From positions 62,001-126,000 of the forward strand of contig NZ_JARVHQ010000001.1 in the NCBI RefSeq assembly GCF_040459645.1: 64,000 nt of DNA, in the 5' to 3' direction. The notes under the pieces are model-generated. The model made no database searches and was not told where the DNA came from. It worked only from the letters and a program-made list of their open reading frames with translations. A program made the position numbers and the translations under genes. Source of the stretch: Bacillus cereus group sp. RP43. Its GTDB lineage: Bacteria > Bacillota > Bacilli > Bacillales > Bacillaceae_G. Below, piece by piece: positions 53,759-62,989 of the stretch (position 1 is the stretch's first letter; each line of letters starts with the position of its first letter).

Positions 53759-55030
53759 TTAAAATACTTTAGACCATAAGTTTGAGAAGAAATCGCCAAT
53801 TGAACGCATTGTTAATACGAACCAATTTGCTTTTTCTACTTCTTCAGTCGTTTTTGCAGTAACTTTCATACTTTTATTTCCGTTTAAGAAACCGTATTTA
53901 TCAGTTGATTCTAAAACGATTGAACCTACTTTTACATCTTTCTTAATAGGGGCAACTAAATGCCCATCTTCAGCAAGTAATTTATCTGCTTCAGTTGAAA
54001 TTTTGTAAGGTGATTTGTTACCTTTTGCAGTAACTACTGTTACTTCTTTTTCTGGTGCAACTGTTACGTAGTCTTTATTTCCTTTTACTACAGAAATTTT
54101 GTTATTTTTATCTACTTTTAATTTCTGTTTTTCGAAGTTATTAAACCCGTATTCAATTAATGCACGAGATTCTGTGAAACGCTCGTCCATTGATTTTGTT
54201 TTAATAATAACTGAAATAAGGCGTAAATCACCACGTTTTGCTGTAATGGTGAATCCATATCCAGCGGTATCAGAGCTTCCTGTTTTTAAACCATCTGCTC
54301 CTTCATAAGAGAAAGCAGCACCTGGTAACATCCAGTTCCAATTTTCCATACGAATGGGTTTCGGATGATTATCTGGGAAGTTTCTAAATCTTTGTTTTGT
54401 ATCCTCTAGCATTTCTGGATACTTTGTAATAATTGTTTTTGAAAGAATACCCATATCGCGAGCTGACATGGAGTTTTCTCCATTCGGATCAGTTCCTTCA
54501 GGATGTTTTCCTTTTAAATCAGCGTTGTTTAACCCAGTAGCGTTTACAAATTTATATTTCTTTAACCCTAGTTTTTTCGCATGTTCATTTGCAAGATTTA
54601 AGAAGTTCTTTTCACTTCCTGCAAGTAATTCTGCTAAAGCAATACTAGATCCATTCGCAGAGAAGATAACGATAGAATGATATAATTCTCTTACAGTATA
54701 TTGGCGTCCCTTTTCGAACGGTACGTTAGAGAATTCATTATTACGTGAAACTTCATAAGCGTAATCGGAAATGTTTACTTTCGTATCCCAAGTGATTTTA
54801 CCTTCTTTAATCGCTTCTAAGACGGCATAAACAACAATTAATTTTGACATACTAGCGATAGCTAGTAGTTCATCTGGATTTTGTTCATGCAGTATTTTTC
54901 CTGTATCTGCATCAAATAGAAGTGCAGCAGCTGCCTCTATATGTATTTTTTCTTCCGCATGGGATGTTGTTACTCCTAAGGGAAAAAATGACAATAGAAA
55001 CAATAGTGAAATAGACAAGATTTTCTTCAT
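53759..55030 (-). CDS. D-alanyl-D-alanine carboxypeptidase (PBP5-type)
   Basis: A 423-residue secreted penicillin-binding protein trimming the terminal D-Ala of peptidoglycan. The signal peptide ends at SHA after residue 25. The S-x-x-K motif is SMSK at 60-63, S-x-N is SAN near 113, and K-T-G is LKTGSSDTAGYGF near 240. The second domain (about 285-385) and the final amphipathic helix IGDFFSNLWSKVF anchor it to the outer membrane face, as in DacA. I use the ATG at 55030, since AAGGTG lies about 9 bases before it. It is probably not dacA itself, which lies elsewhere in bacilli, but a paralog. Confidence 0.88.
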   Translation of the reverse strand: MKKILSISLLFLLSFFPLGVTTSHAEEKIHIEAAAALLFDADTGKILHEQNPDELLAIASMSKLIVVYAVLEAIKEGKITWDTKVNISDYAYEVSRNNEFSNVPFEKGRQYTVRELYHSIVIFSANGSSIALAELLAGSEKNFLNLANEHAKKLGLKKYKFVNATGLNNADLKGKHPEGTDPNGENSMSARDMGILSKTIITKYPEMLEDTKQRFRNFPDNHPKPIRMENWNWMLPGAAFSYEGADGLKTGSSDTAGYGFTITAKRGDLRLISVIIKTKSMDERFTESRALIEYGFNNFEKQKLKVDKNNKISVVKGNKDYVTVAPEKEVTVVTAKGNKSPYKISTEADKLLAEDGHLVAPIKKDVKVGSIVLESTDKYGFLNGNKSMKVTAKTTEEVEKANWFVLTMRSIGDFFSNLWSKVF

Positions 55031-55197
55031 ATACATTATCACCTTCGCATCGTTATTAGCATATAGCTCGTACCATTTTAGCATAAATTTGGATGTGAAA
55101 AGGTTACAATCTTACAAGAAATTTGAAAAGAATTTGTCGATTTTTGTTCAAATTTGCAGAGAAAAGAAGGTTTTTGCAGGTAAATGTAGAGGGTAAT

Positions 55198-55227
55198 AAA
55201 AAAAGGAACGAATTTCGTTCCTTTTTT
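55198..55227 (-). terminator. Terminator of hemQ
   Basis: Perfect hairpin AAAAAAGGAACGAA / TTCGTTCCTTTTTT, just after the hemQ stop codon. Confidence 0.85.
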
Positions 55228-55230
55228 ATA

Positions 55231-55974
55231 TTATATGTGTAAAAATGTTGTTACTTTTTCGCTTGGTAAAATGTTTCCGACAAAGAATGTTCCAAATTCA
55301 CCGTAGCGAGCACTTACTTCGTCGAAGCGCATTTCATATATAAGTTTCTTAAATTGAAGAACATCGTCAGCAAATAATGTTACGCCCCACTCAAAATCGT
55401 CAAATCCAACTGATCCTGAAATAACTTGGCGCACTTTACCTGCGTACTGGCGACCGATTTTGCTATGACTGTACATAAGTTTCTTACGTTCATCCATAGG
55501 AAGCATATACCAGTTATCATTACCTTGGCGACGCTTATCCATTGGATAGAAGCAAATGTGATTTGCTTTCGGTAACTCAGGATATAAGCGAGCTAAGACT
55601 TGTGGGTTTTGGTATGGGTCTTCATCAGCTGGAAGATAGTTGCTTAGTTCAACAACAGATACGTAAGAATATGCAGGAACTAAATATTCAGCTAATGTTG
55701 TTTTATTTAATTCTGTTTCGATTTCATTTAACTCTTCCATTGTTGGACGTAAGATCATAAGCATAATATCTGCTTTTTGACCAACAACTGTATACATTGC
55801 ATGACTGCCTTTTTTTGCAGTAGCCACTTCGTTCCATTTTTCAACGACATTTAAAAATTCAGAAATTGCTTGTCCGCGTTCGTCACTAGATAATGTTTTC
55901 CATGCTGCCCAATCAATAGAACGTAAATCATGTAAACAATACCAGCCATCTAACGTTGTTGTTGCTTCACTCAT
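55231..55974 (-). CDS. hemQ: Coproheme decarboxylase HemQ
   Basis: A 247-residue enzyme of the chlorite dismutase-like family, converting coproheme III to heme b with peroxide in the coproporphyrin-dependent heme pathway of Firmicutes. The [17 protein letters not shown] stretch supplies the catalytic Tyr, and [20 protein letters not shown] the proximal His. The sequence [18 protein letters not shown] near residue 190 is also conserved. The ATG at 55974 has GAGG 8 bases before it. It is divergent from pta, as ywfI and ywfJ(pta) are neighbours in B. subtilis. Its monocistronic nature is suggested by the terminator. Confidence 0.95.
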   Translation of the reverse strand: MSEATTTLDGWYCLHDLRSIDWAAWKTLSSDERGQAISEFLNVVEKWNEVATAKKGSHAMYTVVGQKADIMLMILRPTMEELNEIETELNKTTLAEYLVPAYSYVSVVELSNYLPADEDPYQNPQVLARLYPELPKANHICFYPMDKRRQGNDNWYMLPMDERKKLMYSHSKIGRQYAGKVRQVISGSVGFDDFEWGVTLFADDVLQFKKLIYEMRFDEVSARYGEFGTFFVGNILPSEKVTTFLHI

Positions 55975-56135
55975 TCTATTCACCTCAGTTAATGATATTT
56001 TACACGTTAACTATAGCATATATAGGATTAAAAACATCTAAATAAAGTTTCGGTGCATAAAACTGTCACATTTATATTTACTGGAAAACGGGAGAAAATA
56101 AGGCTTAAGTAGGCTTGTTTTCTCGGCTGAATTTT

Positions 56136-56157
56136 ATGAAAATATAATCATTTTCAT
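56136..56157. promoter_or_regulatory. Inverted repeat in the hemQ-pta intergenic region
   Basis: Perfect 8-nt arms ATGAAAAT (56136-56143) and ATTTTCAT (56150-56157) with a 6-base spacer. It could be a binding site for a regulator of pta or hemQ. It does not match a CcpA cre site; similarity to a Fur box is partial. Confidence 0.35.
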
Positions 56158-56251
56158 TTTATCTATTTTTTGGGAGCTATAAGTTTAAAATATAGCTGAA
56201 AAGAAGTATTCTTAAAGGTAGAGTTTTTAACATTTGTAGGAGGGTTTATTC

Positions 56252-57223
56252 GTGAGCAATTTATTTACAGCAGTAAAAGAAAAAGTTCAAGGAAAAGGCA
56301 TTTCTATCGTACTTCCTGAAGGAACTGATGAAAGAATTTTAGGCGCTGCAGAGCGTTTAGCAAAAGAAGAACTAGTAAAACCAATTTTAGTTGGTAATAA
56401 AGAAGAAATTAGCGCAAAAGCTGCTAGCATGAACTTAACATTAGCAGGCGTTGATATTTACGATCCAGCTACATACGAAGAGATGGATGCAATGGTAGCA
56501 TCTTTCGTTGAACGCCGTAAAGGTAAAGCAACAGAAGAAGATGCTCGTAAAATTCTTAAAGACGAAAACTACTTCGGTACAATGCTTGTATACATGGGCA
56601 AAGCACAAGGTTTAGTAAGTGGTGCAGCTCACTCTACAGCTGATACAGTTCGTCCAGCACTTCAAATTATTAAAACAAAACCAGGCGTTACAAAAACTTC
56701 AGGCGTATTCATCATGGTACGTGAAGAAGAGAAGTATGTATTCGCTGATTGCGCAATTAACATTGCACCAAACAGCCAAGATTTAGCTGAAATTGGTATC
56801 GAAAGTGCGAAAACTGCTGAACTATTCGGTATTGACCCACGCGTTGCTATGTTAAGCTTCTCTACAAAAGGTTCTGCGAAATCTCCAGAAACAGAAAAAG
56901 TTGTAGAAGCAACTCGCATTGCAAAAGAAATGGCTCCTGAATTAGCTTTAGATGGAGAATTCCAATTCGATGCTGCATTCGTACCATCTGTAGCTGAGAA
57001 GAAAGCTCCAGGTTCTACAATTAAAGGTGATGCTAACGTATTCGTATTCCCAAGCCTAGAAGCTGGTAATATCGGCTACAAAATCGCTCAACGCTTAGGT
57101 AACTTCGAAGCAGTAGGACCAATCTTACAAGGTTTAAACATGCCTGTAAATGATCTATCTCGTGGATGTAACGAAGAAGAAGTGTACAAGTTAGCTTTAA
57201 TTACAGCAGCTCAAGCACTTTAA
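56252..57223 (+). CDS. pta: Phosphate acetyltransferase
   Basis: A 323-residue enzyme exchanging acetyl-CoA and acetyl phosphate, the first step of overflow acetate formation. The N-terminus has ISIVLPEGTDERILGAAERL. LVSGAAHSTADTVRPALQII near residue 130 and the C-terminal GNIGYKIAQRLGNFEAVGPILQG followed by PVNDLSRGC are the family blocks. This is the short, single-domain Pta of Firmicutes. The start is GTG with AGGAGGG 7-8 bases before it. Codon use is strongly biased (many GAA, AAA, GTA, CGT), suggesting high expression. Terminator follows. Confidence 0.96.
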   Translation: MSNLFTAVKEKVQGKGISIVLPEGTDERILGAAERLAKEELVKPILVGNKEEISAKAASMNLTLAGVDIYDPATYEEMDAMVASFVERRKGKATEEDARKILKDENYFGTMLVYMGKAQGLVSGAAHSTADTVRPALQIIKTKPGVTKTSGVFIMVREEEKYVFADCAINIAPNSQDLAEIGIESAKTAELFGIDPRVAMLSFSTKGSAKSPETEKVVEATRIAKEMAPELALDGEFQFDAAFVPSVAEKKAPGSTIKGDANVFVFPSLEAGNIGYKIAQRLGNFEAVGPILQGLNMPVNDLSRGCNEEEVYKLALITAAQAL

Positions 57224-57243
57224 TTCTATAATGAATTAATATG

Positions 57244-57290
57244 AAAAAAGACCACCCTATTTCTTTTGAAATGAGGGTGGTCTTTTTTGT
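57244..57290 (+). terminator. Terminator of pta
   Basis: AAAAAAGACCACCCT (57244-57258) pairs with AGGGTGGTCTTTTTT (57274-57288), extended by an inner stem ATTTC/GAAAT. Confidence 0.9.
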
Positions 57291-57365
57291 TTATCCTTTA
57301 AAATTTAAGTAGTTTTAAATCTTTAAGGAATATATATAATTTTAATAATAGGGGGAGGGATGAAA

Positions 57366-57782
57366 GTGACAGTACACCACTTTATTGCGGCAAATAAAGA
57401 ACTACCAGTAGGGGATTACGGAATGATTGAAGGGGATTTTATAACGATTGTGAAACTAGAAACGTACTATGAGCCAATCAAAAAACACTTTCATAAAATG
57501 TTGGTCTATGAAATAGGTGGATATTTAGGGAGACCGGGGGAAGGTATGAAAGTATTATTTCATTATATAAATAGCAATTTAAACGCTGGTGAAGAAATAG
57601 AAATCTACAGTTGTTTAGATGGAGAAGAGGAATATGAGAAAGATGATAAGCTAGACATTACAATTGATTTGAAAAACCTTCAATTCGGCAAGTACATTAA
57701 GTTAAATAAGAAAAAATATATTGAACAATTAGGAGAAACATTTTTCTTAGAAGATAAGCAATTTGTTGTGGTGAAAAAATAA
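57366..57782 (+). CDS. Hypothetical protein
   Basis: A 138-residue soluble protein I do not recognise. It opens MTVHHFIAANKELPVGDYG, has no membrane helix or signal peptide, and is rich in Tyr, Lys and Glu. It contains a stretch with acidic repeats DGEEEYEKDDKLD near residue 95. The GTG at 57366 is the likely start, with GGGGGAGG about 7 bases before it; an ATG at 57360 is too close to that site. It is monocistronic, between the pta and lipL terminators. Coding is supported by the strong ribosome site and by the long open frame ending at a terminator. Confidence 0.7.
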   Translation: MTVHHFIAANKELPVGDYGMIEGDFITIVKLETYYEPIKKHFHKMLVYEIGGYLGRPGEGMKVLFHYINSNLNAGEEIEIYSCLDGEEEYEKDDKLDITIDLKNLQFGKYIKLNKKKYIEQLGETFFLEDKQFVVVKK

Positions 57783-57795
57783 AAGCATGTATATA

Positions 57796-57826
57796 AAAAA
57801 ACCGTCGCTATAGCGGCGGTTTTTAC
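57796..57826. terminator. Bidirectional terminator
   Basis: AAAAACCGTCGCTA / TAGCGGCGGTTTTT with one G-U pair, between convergent genes; it touches the lipL stop codon. Confidence 0.85.
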
Positions 57827-58668
57827 TTCTCTAAGCCAAGTGCCTTATTATTACGGTCAATAATACGTTGTAAATTCATCTCATATAAAGGAACTTCATC
57901 TACTGTTAGCTGAGATGGTGTTAACTTTGGAGCGAATTGTTGCAACGTTTTTAAAAGGCGCATCATTAAATCTTGCACTGTAATTGTTTCGCCAAGTAAT
58001 TCAGATAGTGAAGCCATCGTACTCGGCACGATTTCAGGATACGTAAATCGTGTTTCTTCGCCTTGAATTGCTACGTTGTAAAAATCACGAACGAGTGCGG
58101 CACGCTCAGATCCGCTTCCTGTCGCACATAAGTAAATTTGTACAGCAACGCCTCCGCGAATACGACGCTGAGAAATACCAGCAAATTTTTGATCGCGAAT
58201 GCTCAAATCATAGCTACCAGGACAATAAGAACCAACAATTTCTTTTGCCTCGATAGTAACATCGTAATCTTTTAACATTTCCTTAATTAAATGCCACATC
58301 GTATCGTATCCAAGATCGATGTCGATACCTTTTTCTGTTTCTTGGAATAAAAGTGATACGTTTAAAACACCTTCATCAAGTACGACAGCTAGTCCACCGG
58401 AATTACGAACGATAACATTGAAGTCGTTTTCTTTTAAAAAGGAAATACCTTCTTCTAAATGTGGTAGGCGTGAATCTTGAATGCCAAGAACAATTGTATT
58501 GTGATGAACCCAAGATCGCATTGTTGCAGCGGATAGACCATTTCCAATACTTGTGCATAACGTGTCGTCCATTGCGAATGACTGAAGTGCATGGAATGTT
58601 GGTCCTAAACTAGACTGGTCTACAATACGCCACTCTGGCTGAGATAAAATTGAACGGGAATTGCTCAT
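57823..58668 (-). CDS. lipL: Octanoyl-[GcvH]:protein N-octanoyltransferase LipL
   Basis: A 281-residue amidotransferase of the biotin/lipoate ligase fold that passes octanoyl groups from GcvH to the E2 subunits of keto-acid dehydrogenases. [21 protein letters not shown] near residue 88 is the substrate-binding sequence; the catalytic Cys149 is in [10 protein letters not shown] and the conserved Lys161 in [11 protein letters not shown]. Length and layout are those of LipL (YwfL), not LipM or LplJ. pta, hemQ and rsfA lie close by, as in the ywf region of B. subtilis. It is monocistronic. Confidence 0.93.
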   Translation of the reverse strand: MSNSRSILSQPEWRIVDQSSLGPTFHALQSFAMDDTLCTSIGNGLSAATMRSWVHHNTIVLGIQDSRLPHLEEGISFLKENDFNVIVRNSGGLAVVLDEGVLNVSLLFQETEKGIDIDLGYDTMWHLIKEMLKDYDVTIEAKEIVGSYCPGSYDLSIRDQKFAGISQRRIRGGVAVQIYLCATGSGSERAALVRDFYNVAIQGEETRFTYPEIVPSTMASLSELLGETITVQDLMMRLLKTLQQFAPKLTPSQLTVDEVPLYEMNLQRIIDRNNKALGLEK

Positions 58669-58841
58669 ATAACTAACCCCTTATCTTTAAAATGACAATC
58701 TTTATTATAGCAAAAATATAGAAAGTAGTTTTAGGGAGAAATCTTACTAAATTGTAATGTTGTTGTAAGGAAAGTGAATTGGTTAAACTAGCTGCGGTGG
58801 TTAAACTAAGGGATGCAATTATGCTTTTAGGAGGAATACAA

Positions 58842-59432
58842 ATGAAAAAAGTTAAATTAGGAATCGTAGCAATTATGTCTGCTGCTGTATTTAGCGGTTG
58901 TTCTATTATGGATATAATCGCACCACAAGCAAAGGGTGTTGTTATGTACGGAGATGAAACTGGCGTTCAAAAAACAATGGATCAATATAAAGATAAAATT
59001 GAATTCCAAAGTAAATTTGAAGCAAAACTAGGTACTGTCAATGAGAAAAAGGTTTTAATTATGAATAAAACGACAGCTGAAAAGATGGTAAAAGAAAACA
59101 TGCTGAAAAAAGTAGTGAAAGAAGATGTAGAACCTATTAAAGCATTGCCGGCTATTTCTGATGAAGCTGGAATCGTATTTGCTAAAGAGGAACAAAAAGA
59201 TGTAGTAATTGATGGAAAGAAAATGAAGTATGAAGGTAATGTAGTAATTGGTGATGCGCGTAAATATACAGATATGTATGCGGTCGTTAGTGATACGGCA
59301 TATACAAAGATAAATGAACCGGTAAAAACGATTGGATTAGCAGCTTTTAAAGAAAATCCAAAGGAAAAAATTTTTCCAGATATAAAAAGAGATTCTAAAG
59401 TAGAAGAAGCACATATGGTTGAAGTGAAATAA
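58842..59432 (+). CDS. Putative lipoprotein, unknown function
   Basis: A 196-residue protein with a short signal peptide and a lipobox-like AVFSGC, Cys at residue 20, so it should be tethered to the outer face of the membrane. The rest is hydrophilic and Lys-rich, with alternating strands and helices; repeats of the type VVI-DGKKMKYEGNVVIGD are visible. I do not recognise the family. The ATG at 58842 has AGGAGG 7 bases before it; the frame is open further upstream, but without a ribosome site. Monocistronic, with a bidirectional terminator after it. Confidence 0.75.
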   Translation: MKKVKLGIVAIMSAAVFSGCSIMDIIAPQAKGVVMYGDETGVQKTMDQYKDKIEFQSKFEAKLGTVNEKKVLIMNKTTAEKMVKENMLKKVVKEDVEPIKALPAISDEAGIVFAKEEQKDVVIDGKKMKYEGNVVIGDARKYTDMYAVVSDTAYTKINEPVKTIGLAAFKENPKEKIFPDIKRDSKVEEAHMVEVK

Positions 59433-59435
59433 TAA

Positions 59436-59465
59436 AAAAAGGATGCATGCAATGCATCCTTTTTA
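59436..59465. terminator. Bidirectional terminator between the lipoprotein gene and rsfA
   Basis: AAAAAGGATGCAT (59436-59448) pairs perfectly with ATGCATCCTTTTT (59452-59464). Confidence 0.85.
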
Positions 59466-60155
59466 TTCTGCAATTTTTTCTAAGTTACCGTTTCGATCCA
59501 TGCGGAAAGATGTTTGTGAGCGTTCCTCATCATCCATTACTGCTAATTTACGAGCGCGGTTCATAATATTCATAAGTGTTTCGTAATCCTCTTGTACAGT
59601 ATGAGATTGTTGTTCTAATTTTTCTAGTTTCTTTTCTAGTTCTTCATTTCGCAAGATTTGCGCTTTAATTTCTTGCTTCAATCTCGTATTCTCGTTTTCA
59701 AGAGCTGTTACTTTTATATTTGAAGATCCAACTGTTTGTAAAAAGTAAATAACATCTTGCATTGTTATTGAGTTTTTTGAAGCAGGGACAGTCGGCTCTT
59801 GATATGGAATAGCTTCTGTATATTGAACAGCTGTTTCATACGGTACGTGTTCTTCATAATCAGTTATCGCCGCTGAAGCTGGTGGTGTATAAAGCAAACG
59901 TTTTTTTGCCTGTTCACCGCCCGCAGCACGCATTTTATCTTTACGATGTTTTTTTGCTAGTTGAAGAGCTTGTTCATAGCTATAGCGAACAACAGCATTC
60001 CAGCGGAAACCACAAGCAGCAGATGTGCGATTTAACTGATCTCCTACTTCTTCAAAAGCATTTAATTGAGTACTTCCTTCTCGAACATGGCGAAGCACCG
60101 TTTCAGCAAGTAATAAATCGTCCTCGTCTGTCCAAGCATCTTGTCTTACTTTCAT
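59463..60155 (-). CDS. rsfA: Prespore-specific transcriptional regulator RsfA
   Basis: A 230-residue DNA-binding protein acting in the forespore during sporulation, where it modifies sigma-F-dependent transcription. The N-terminal Myb/SANT-like domain (residues 1-60; [20 protein letters not shown] and [15 protein letters not shown]) is followed by a Pro-rich linker and a long coiled coil (about 145-205). This is the RsfA/YlbO layout. A promoter-like pair GTATA / CATTATA, 40-69 bp before the start codon, fits forespore sigma factors F or G. Confidence 0.9.
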   Translation of the reverse strand: MKVRQDAWTDEDDLLLAETVLRHVREGSTQLNAFEEVGDQLNRTSAACGFRWNAVVRYSYEQALQLAKKHRKDKMRAAGGEQAKKRLLYTPPASAAITDYEEHVPYETAVQYTEAIPYQEPTVPASKNSITMQDVIYFLQTVGSSNIKVTALENENTRLKQEIKAQILRNEELEKKLEKLEQQSHTVQEDYETLMNIMNRARKLAVMDDEERSQTSFRMDRNGNLEKIAE

Positions 60156-60194
60156 AGATTCAACTCCCTTTCTTTTTATGAACTTCCTATTTTT

Positions 60195-60224
60195 ATAATG
60201 GGCAAAAAAATGAGCTTTTATACA
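60195..60224 (-). promoter_or_regulatory. Forespore (sigma-F/sigma-G type) promoter of rsfA
   Basis: On the minus strand GTATA (60220-60224), 18 bp, CATTATA (60195-60201), which agrees with the sigma-G -10 pattern CATnnTA. Sigma-F and sigma-G promoters overlap in sequence, and rsfA is a known sigma-F gene in B. subtilis. Confidence 0.55.
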
Positions 60225-60443
60225 AAGCTTTTAAAAATATGGTAGATTTCAATGAAGAGAAGAAATGTGGCTATGAATGATGAAAGCTTTTGAAGGAGAA
60301 AGTATAAAAATAGGTAGCCTTATATAGGAATAGAGCTACGCCCGGAGACTTGCAACAAGCTTCAAAGAGCGGTAAAATACCATTTAGTGTTTATTTTTAA
60401 ATGTACTTGTGAAAAGTTTAAAATAGAGGAAGTGTTATATATA

Positions 60444-60668
60444 ATGGGAAACGAATTTCGTGTGTGCGATGATTGTCAGGCAACGAACGTTAAAACGTTG
60501 ATTCCAAAGTTAAAAAAAGTAGATTCATGTGCAACGATTGAAGTTGCATGTCAGTCTTACTGTGGCCCTGGTCGTAAAAAATCATTCGCATTTGTAAATA
60601 ATCGTCCAGTTGCAGCTCCAACAGAAGACGAATTAATTGTAAAAATTGAAGCGAAGTTAAATAAGTAA
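60444..60668 (+). CDS. DUF1450 family protein (YuzB-like)
   Basis: A 74-residue small protein. It carries an N-terminal C-x-x-C pair (CDDCQATN, residues 8-11), a third Cys near 28 and the motif [20 protein letters not shown] near residue 34, which is typical of DUF1450. The Cys pattern could bind a metal or an iron-sulfur cluster. The ATG at 60444 is chosen, because the protein then starts like relatives; AGAGGA lies 12 bases before it, a rather long distance. Monocistronic, unknown function. Confidence 0.8.
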   Translation: MGNEFRVCDDCQATNVKTLIPKLKKVDSCATIEVACQSYCGPGRKKSFAFVNNRPVAAPTEDELIVKIEAKLNK

Positions 60669-60671
60669 GAA

Positions 60672-60704
60672 AAAGAAGAGTGAACAGATTACTCTTCTTT
60701 TTTT
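60672..60704 (+). terminator. Terminator of the DUF1450 gene
   Basis: AAAGAAGAGT (60672-60681) pairs with ACTCTTCTTT (60691-60700), followed by T. Confidence 0.8.
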
Positions 60705-60752
60705 ATGTCCATAAGATAGCGCTTTGTATGAATTCGTATTTCAAAATAATGG

Positions 60753-60782
60753 TTGACAGTCTTTTGACGTGATAGGTAGAAT
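60753..60782 (+). promoter_or_regulatory. Sigma-A promoter of the iron transporter operon
   Basis: TTGACA (60753-60758), 18-bp spacer, TAGAAT (60777-60782); the Fur box begins 17 bases further. Confidence 0.7.
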
Positions 60783-60798
60783 AGAAAGTGTCTGATTC

Positions 60799-60813
60799 TG
60801 ATAATCATTATCA
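60799..60813. promoter_or_regulatory. Fur box
   Basis: TGATAATCATTATCA is a perfect 7-1-7 inverted repeat, the Bacillus Fur consensus TGATAATnATTATCA. It covers the transcription start region, so iron-loaded Fur should block the operon. Confidence 0.92.
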
Positions 60814-60905
60814 CGAAAAAGGTCAATTCACCTAATTTTTTTATTATTATTTGAGAATAAATTTCATTTTATTAAATATATGTTGTTGGTTAGGATGGTT
60901 GAGGG

Positions 60906-61961
60906 ATGGAAGCGAGCGCAAGGAGTATAGAACAGCAAGATGTGAATGTTAAAGAGATTAAGAGCAGACCGCTCGTTGCTTCTATTATTTTAATAGCAGG
61001 CACAATTTTGTTAGCTTTAAGCATGGCAGTTTCTATTTCGTTTGGTGCAGCAGATATTAGTTTAAAGACCGTTTGGCAAGCTGTATTTCAGTTTGATGGG
61101 TCTATCACGCATCATAACGTAATTCAAGAACTTCGCATGCCTAGAGCAATAGGGGGCGTAGTTGCAGGTGCCTTTTTAGCGGTATCAGGAGCAATTATGC
61201 AAGGTATGACACGAAATCCACTTGCATCTCCATCGTTAATGGGGATTACAGATGGTGCTGTATTCGGGATTGCAATTATGTATGCATTTTTCCCTAATTC
61301 ACCTTATTTAATGTTTGTTATTGCATCTTTTATTGGAGCTGCGTTTGGAGCGAGCATTGTATATGGTATTGGGTCTTCTTCACCAGGTGGATTAACGCCT
61401 GTGAAATTAGCTTTAGCTGGTGCGGCAATTAGTGCTTTATTAGGGGCAATTTCATCTGGAATTGCATTGTATTTCAACCTTGCTCAAGAGGTAAGTATGT
61501 GGAATGCAGGCGGTGTTGCTGGAGTGAAATGGCAAAGTATTAATATGTTAGTACCGATTGGTCTTGTTTGTCTCGTTATAGCAATTATGATGTCGAGGTA
61601 TATTACCATTTTAAGCTTTGGTGAAGAAATTGCGATTGGGCTTGGTCAAAATACGACATTAATTAAATTTATCGGAACAGTACTTGTTCTTGTATTAACA
61701 GGTTCTGCGGTTTCTATGGCAGGATCGGTTGGATTCGTTGGACTTGTAATTCCGCATATGACTCGTTTCCTTGTAGGCTCAGACTATAGATGGGTTATTC
61801 CATGTTCTGCAGTCTTAGGTGGATTGTTAATTGAATGTGCAGATATGTTATCTCGCGTTATTAATCCACCATTTGAAACGCCAATTGGAGCAATTACAGC
61901 GCTAATTGGAGTTCCATTCTTCCTCTACTTAGCACGTAATGAAGGGAGAGGAAAAATGTGA
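60906..61961 (+). CDS. Iron-siderophore ABC transporter permease (FecCD family), first subunit
   Basis: A 351-residue membrane protein with about ten helices. LRMPRAIGGVVAGAFLAVSG and MQGMTRNPLASPSLMGIT are the FecCD/BtuC signatures; GSVGFVGLVIPHMTRFLVGSD near residue 280 is the ATPase coupling segment. It forms a heterodimer with the next gene product and imports a ferric siderophore. It resembles YfiZ-type proteins, which carry hydroxamate siderophores, but the ligand is set by the binding protein, which begins only at the window end. Controlled by the Fur box upstream. Confidence 0.9.
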   Translation: MEASARSIEQQDVNVKEIKSRPLVASIILIAGTILLALSMAVSISFGAADISLKTVWQAVFQFDGSITHHNVIQELRMPRAIGGVVAGAFLAVSGAIMQGMTRNPLASPSLMGITDGAVFGIAIMYAFFPNSPYLMFVIASFIGAAFGASIVYGIGSSSPGGLTPVKLALAGAAISALLGAISSGIALYFNLAQEVSMWNAGGVAGVKWQSINMLVPIGLVCLVIAIMMSRYITILSFGEEIAIGLGQNTTLIKFIGTVLVLVLTGSAVSMAGSVGFVGLVIPHMTRFLVGSDYRWVIPCSAVLGGLLIECADMLSRVINPPFETPIGAITALIGVPFFLYLARNEGRGKM

Positions 61962-62974
61962 GGACGAGCGTCTTAACAAAAAAGAACATTTCTATTTTAA
62001 CGATTTTAGTAGGATTAATCGTTGCTGTATTTTTAGTAAGTTTAAATACAGGAACATTTAAAATTCCTCCAATAGATGTATTAAAGTCACTAGTTGGATT
62101 AGGTGCAGAAGATCAATCTGTTATTTTATTTGAATTTCGTATGCCGCGTATGGTTATTGCTATATTAGTTGGTTCTGCATTAGCTATGTCAGGTGCAATT
62201 TTGCAAGGGCTATCACGAAACCCACTTGCTGATCCAGGTATTATAGGTATTAACGCCGGAGCGGGATTAACAGTTGTTGTATTCGTCTACTTTTTCTTTG
62301 GAAAAGTTGGAACTGGTACATTCTTATCTGTATTTATCCTTCCATTCTTCGCGCTAGTTGGTGCGATATTAGCAGCGGTTATTATTTATTTACTAGCATG
62401 GAAAGACGGCGTTTCATCAACTCGATTAATACTTGTGGGTATCGCTGTTGCAGCCGGATTTGGTGCTGTTAGTTTAATTTTTTCTATGAAGATGACATCT
62501 AACGACTTCCGTTTTGCAACGATTTGGTTGGCAGGAAGTTTATGGGGAACAGATTGGAAGTTCGTACTAAGTGTGCTCCCGTGGATGGTTATTTTCTTAC
62601 CACTTGCCATTAGTAAAGCGCACATATTAAATGTAATGAATTTAGGCGACTCTACAGCAGTTGGCCTTGGTGTAAATGTAGAAAAGGAAAGACGTAAATT
62701 ATTATTTATTGCAGTTTGTTTAGCAGGTGCATCTGTTGCTGTTGCTGGCGGCATTGGTTTTATCGGTTTAATGGCTCCGCATTTAGCGAGACGCCTCGTT
62801 GGTGGTAAACATCAAATTATGTTACCAACGGCTGCATTAATAGGAACGTTCTTACTTTTATTTGCAGATGTAATTTCAAGAAGTGTGTTACCAACTTCAG
62901 AAATACCGGTCGGTCTTGTTATTTCTGTAATTGGCGCACCATATTTCATATACTTACTTATGAGGACAAAATAA
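61958..62974 (+). CDS. Iron-siderophore ABC transporter permease (FecCD family), second subunit
   Basis: A 338-residue membrane protein of the same family as its neighbour, with FRMPRMVIAILVGSALAMSG, LQGLSRNPLADPGIIGI and GGIGFIGLMAPHLARRLVGG. The start is a GTG overlapping the stop of the previous gene (ATGTGA), with AGGGAGAGG before it, so the two are translated in tandem in equal amounts. It completes the permease dimer of the Fur-controlled importer. It resembles YfhA-type subunits. Confidence 0.9.
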   Translation: MRTSVLTKKNISILTILVGLIVAVFLVSLNTGTFKIPPIDVLKSLVGLGAEDQSVILFEFRMPRMVIAILVGSALAMSGAILQGLSRNPLADPGIIGINAGAGLTVVVFVYFFFGKVGTGTFLSVFILPFFALVGAILAAVIIYLLAWKDGVSSTRLILVGIAVAAGFGAVSLIFSMKMTSNDFRFATIWLAGSLWGTDWKFVLSVLPWMVIFLPLAISKAHILNVMNLGDSTAVGLGVNVEKERRKLLFIAVCLAGASVAVAGGIGFIGLMAPHLARRLVGGKHQIMLPTAALIGTFLLLFADVISRSVLPTSEIPVGLVISVIGAPYFIYLLMRTK

Positions 62975-62989
62975 AGGGAGGCTTTTTGT

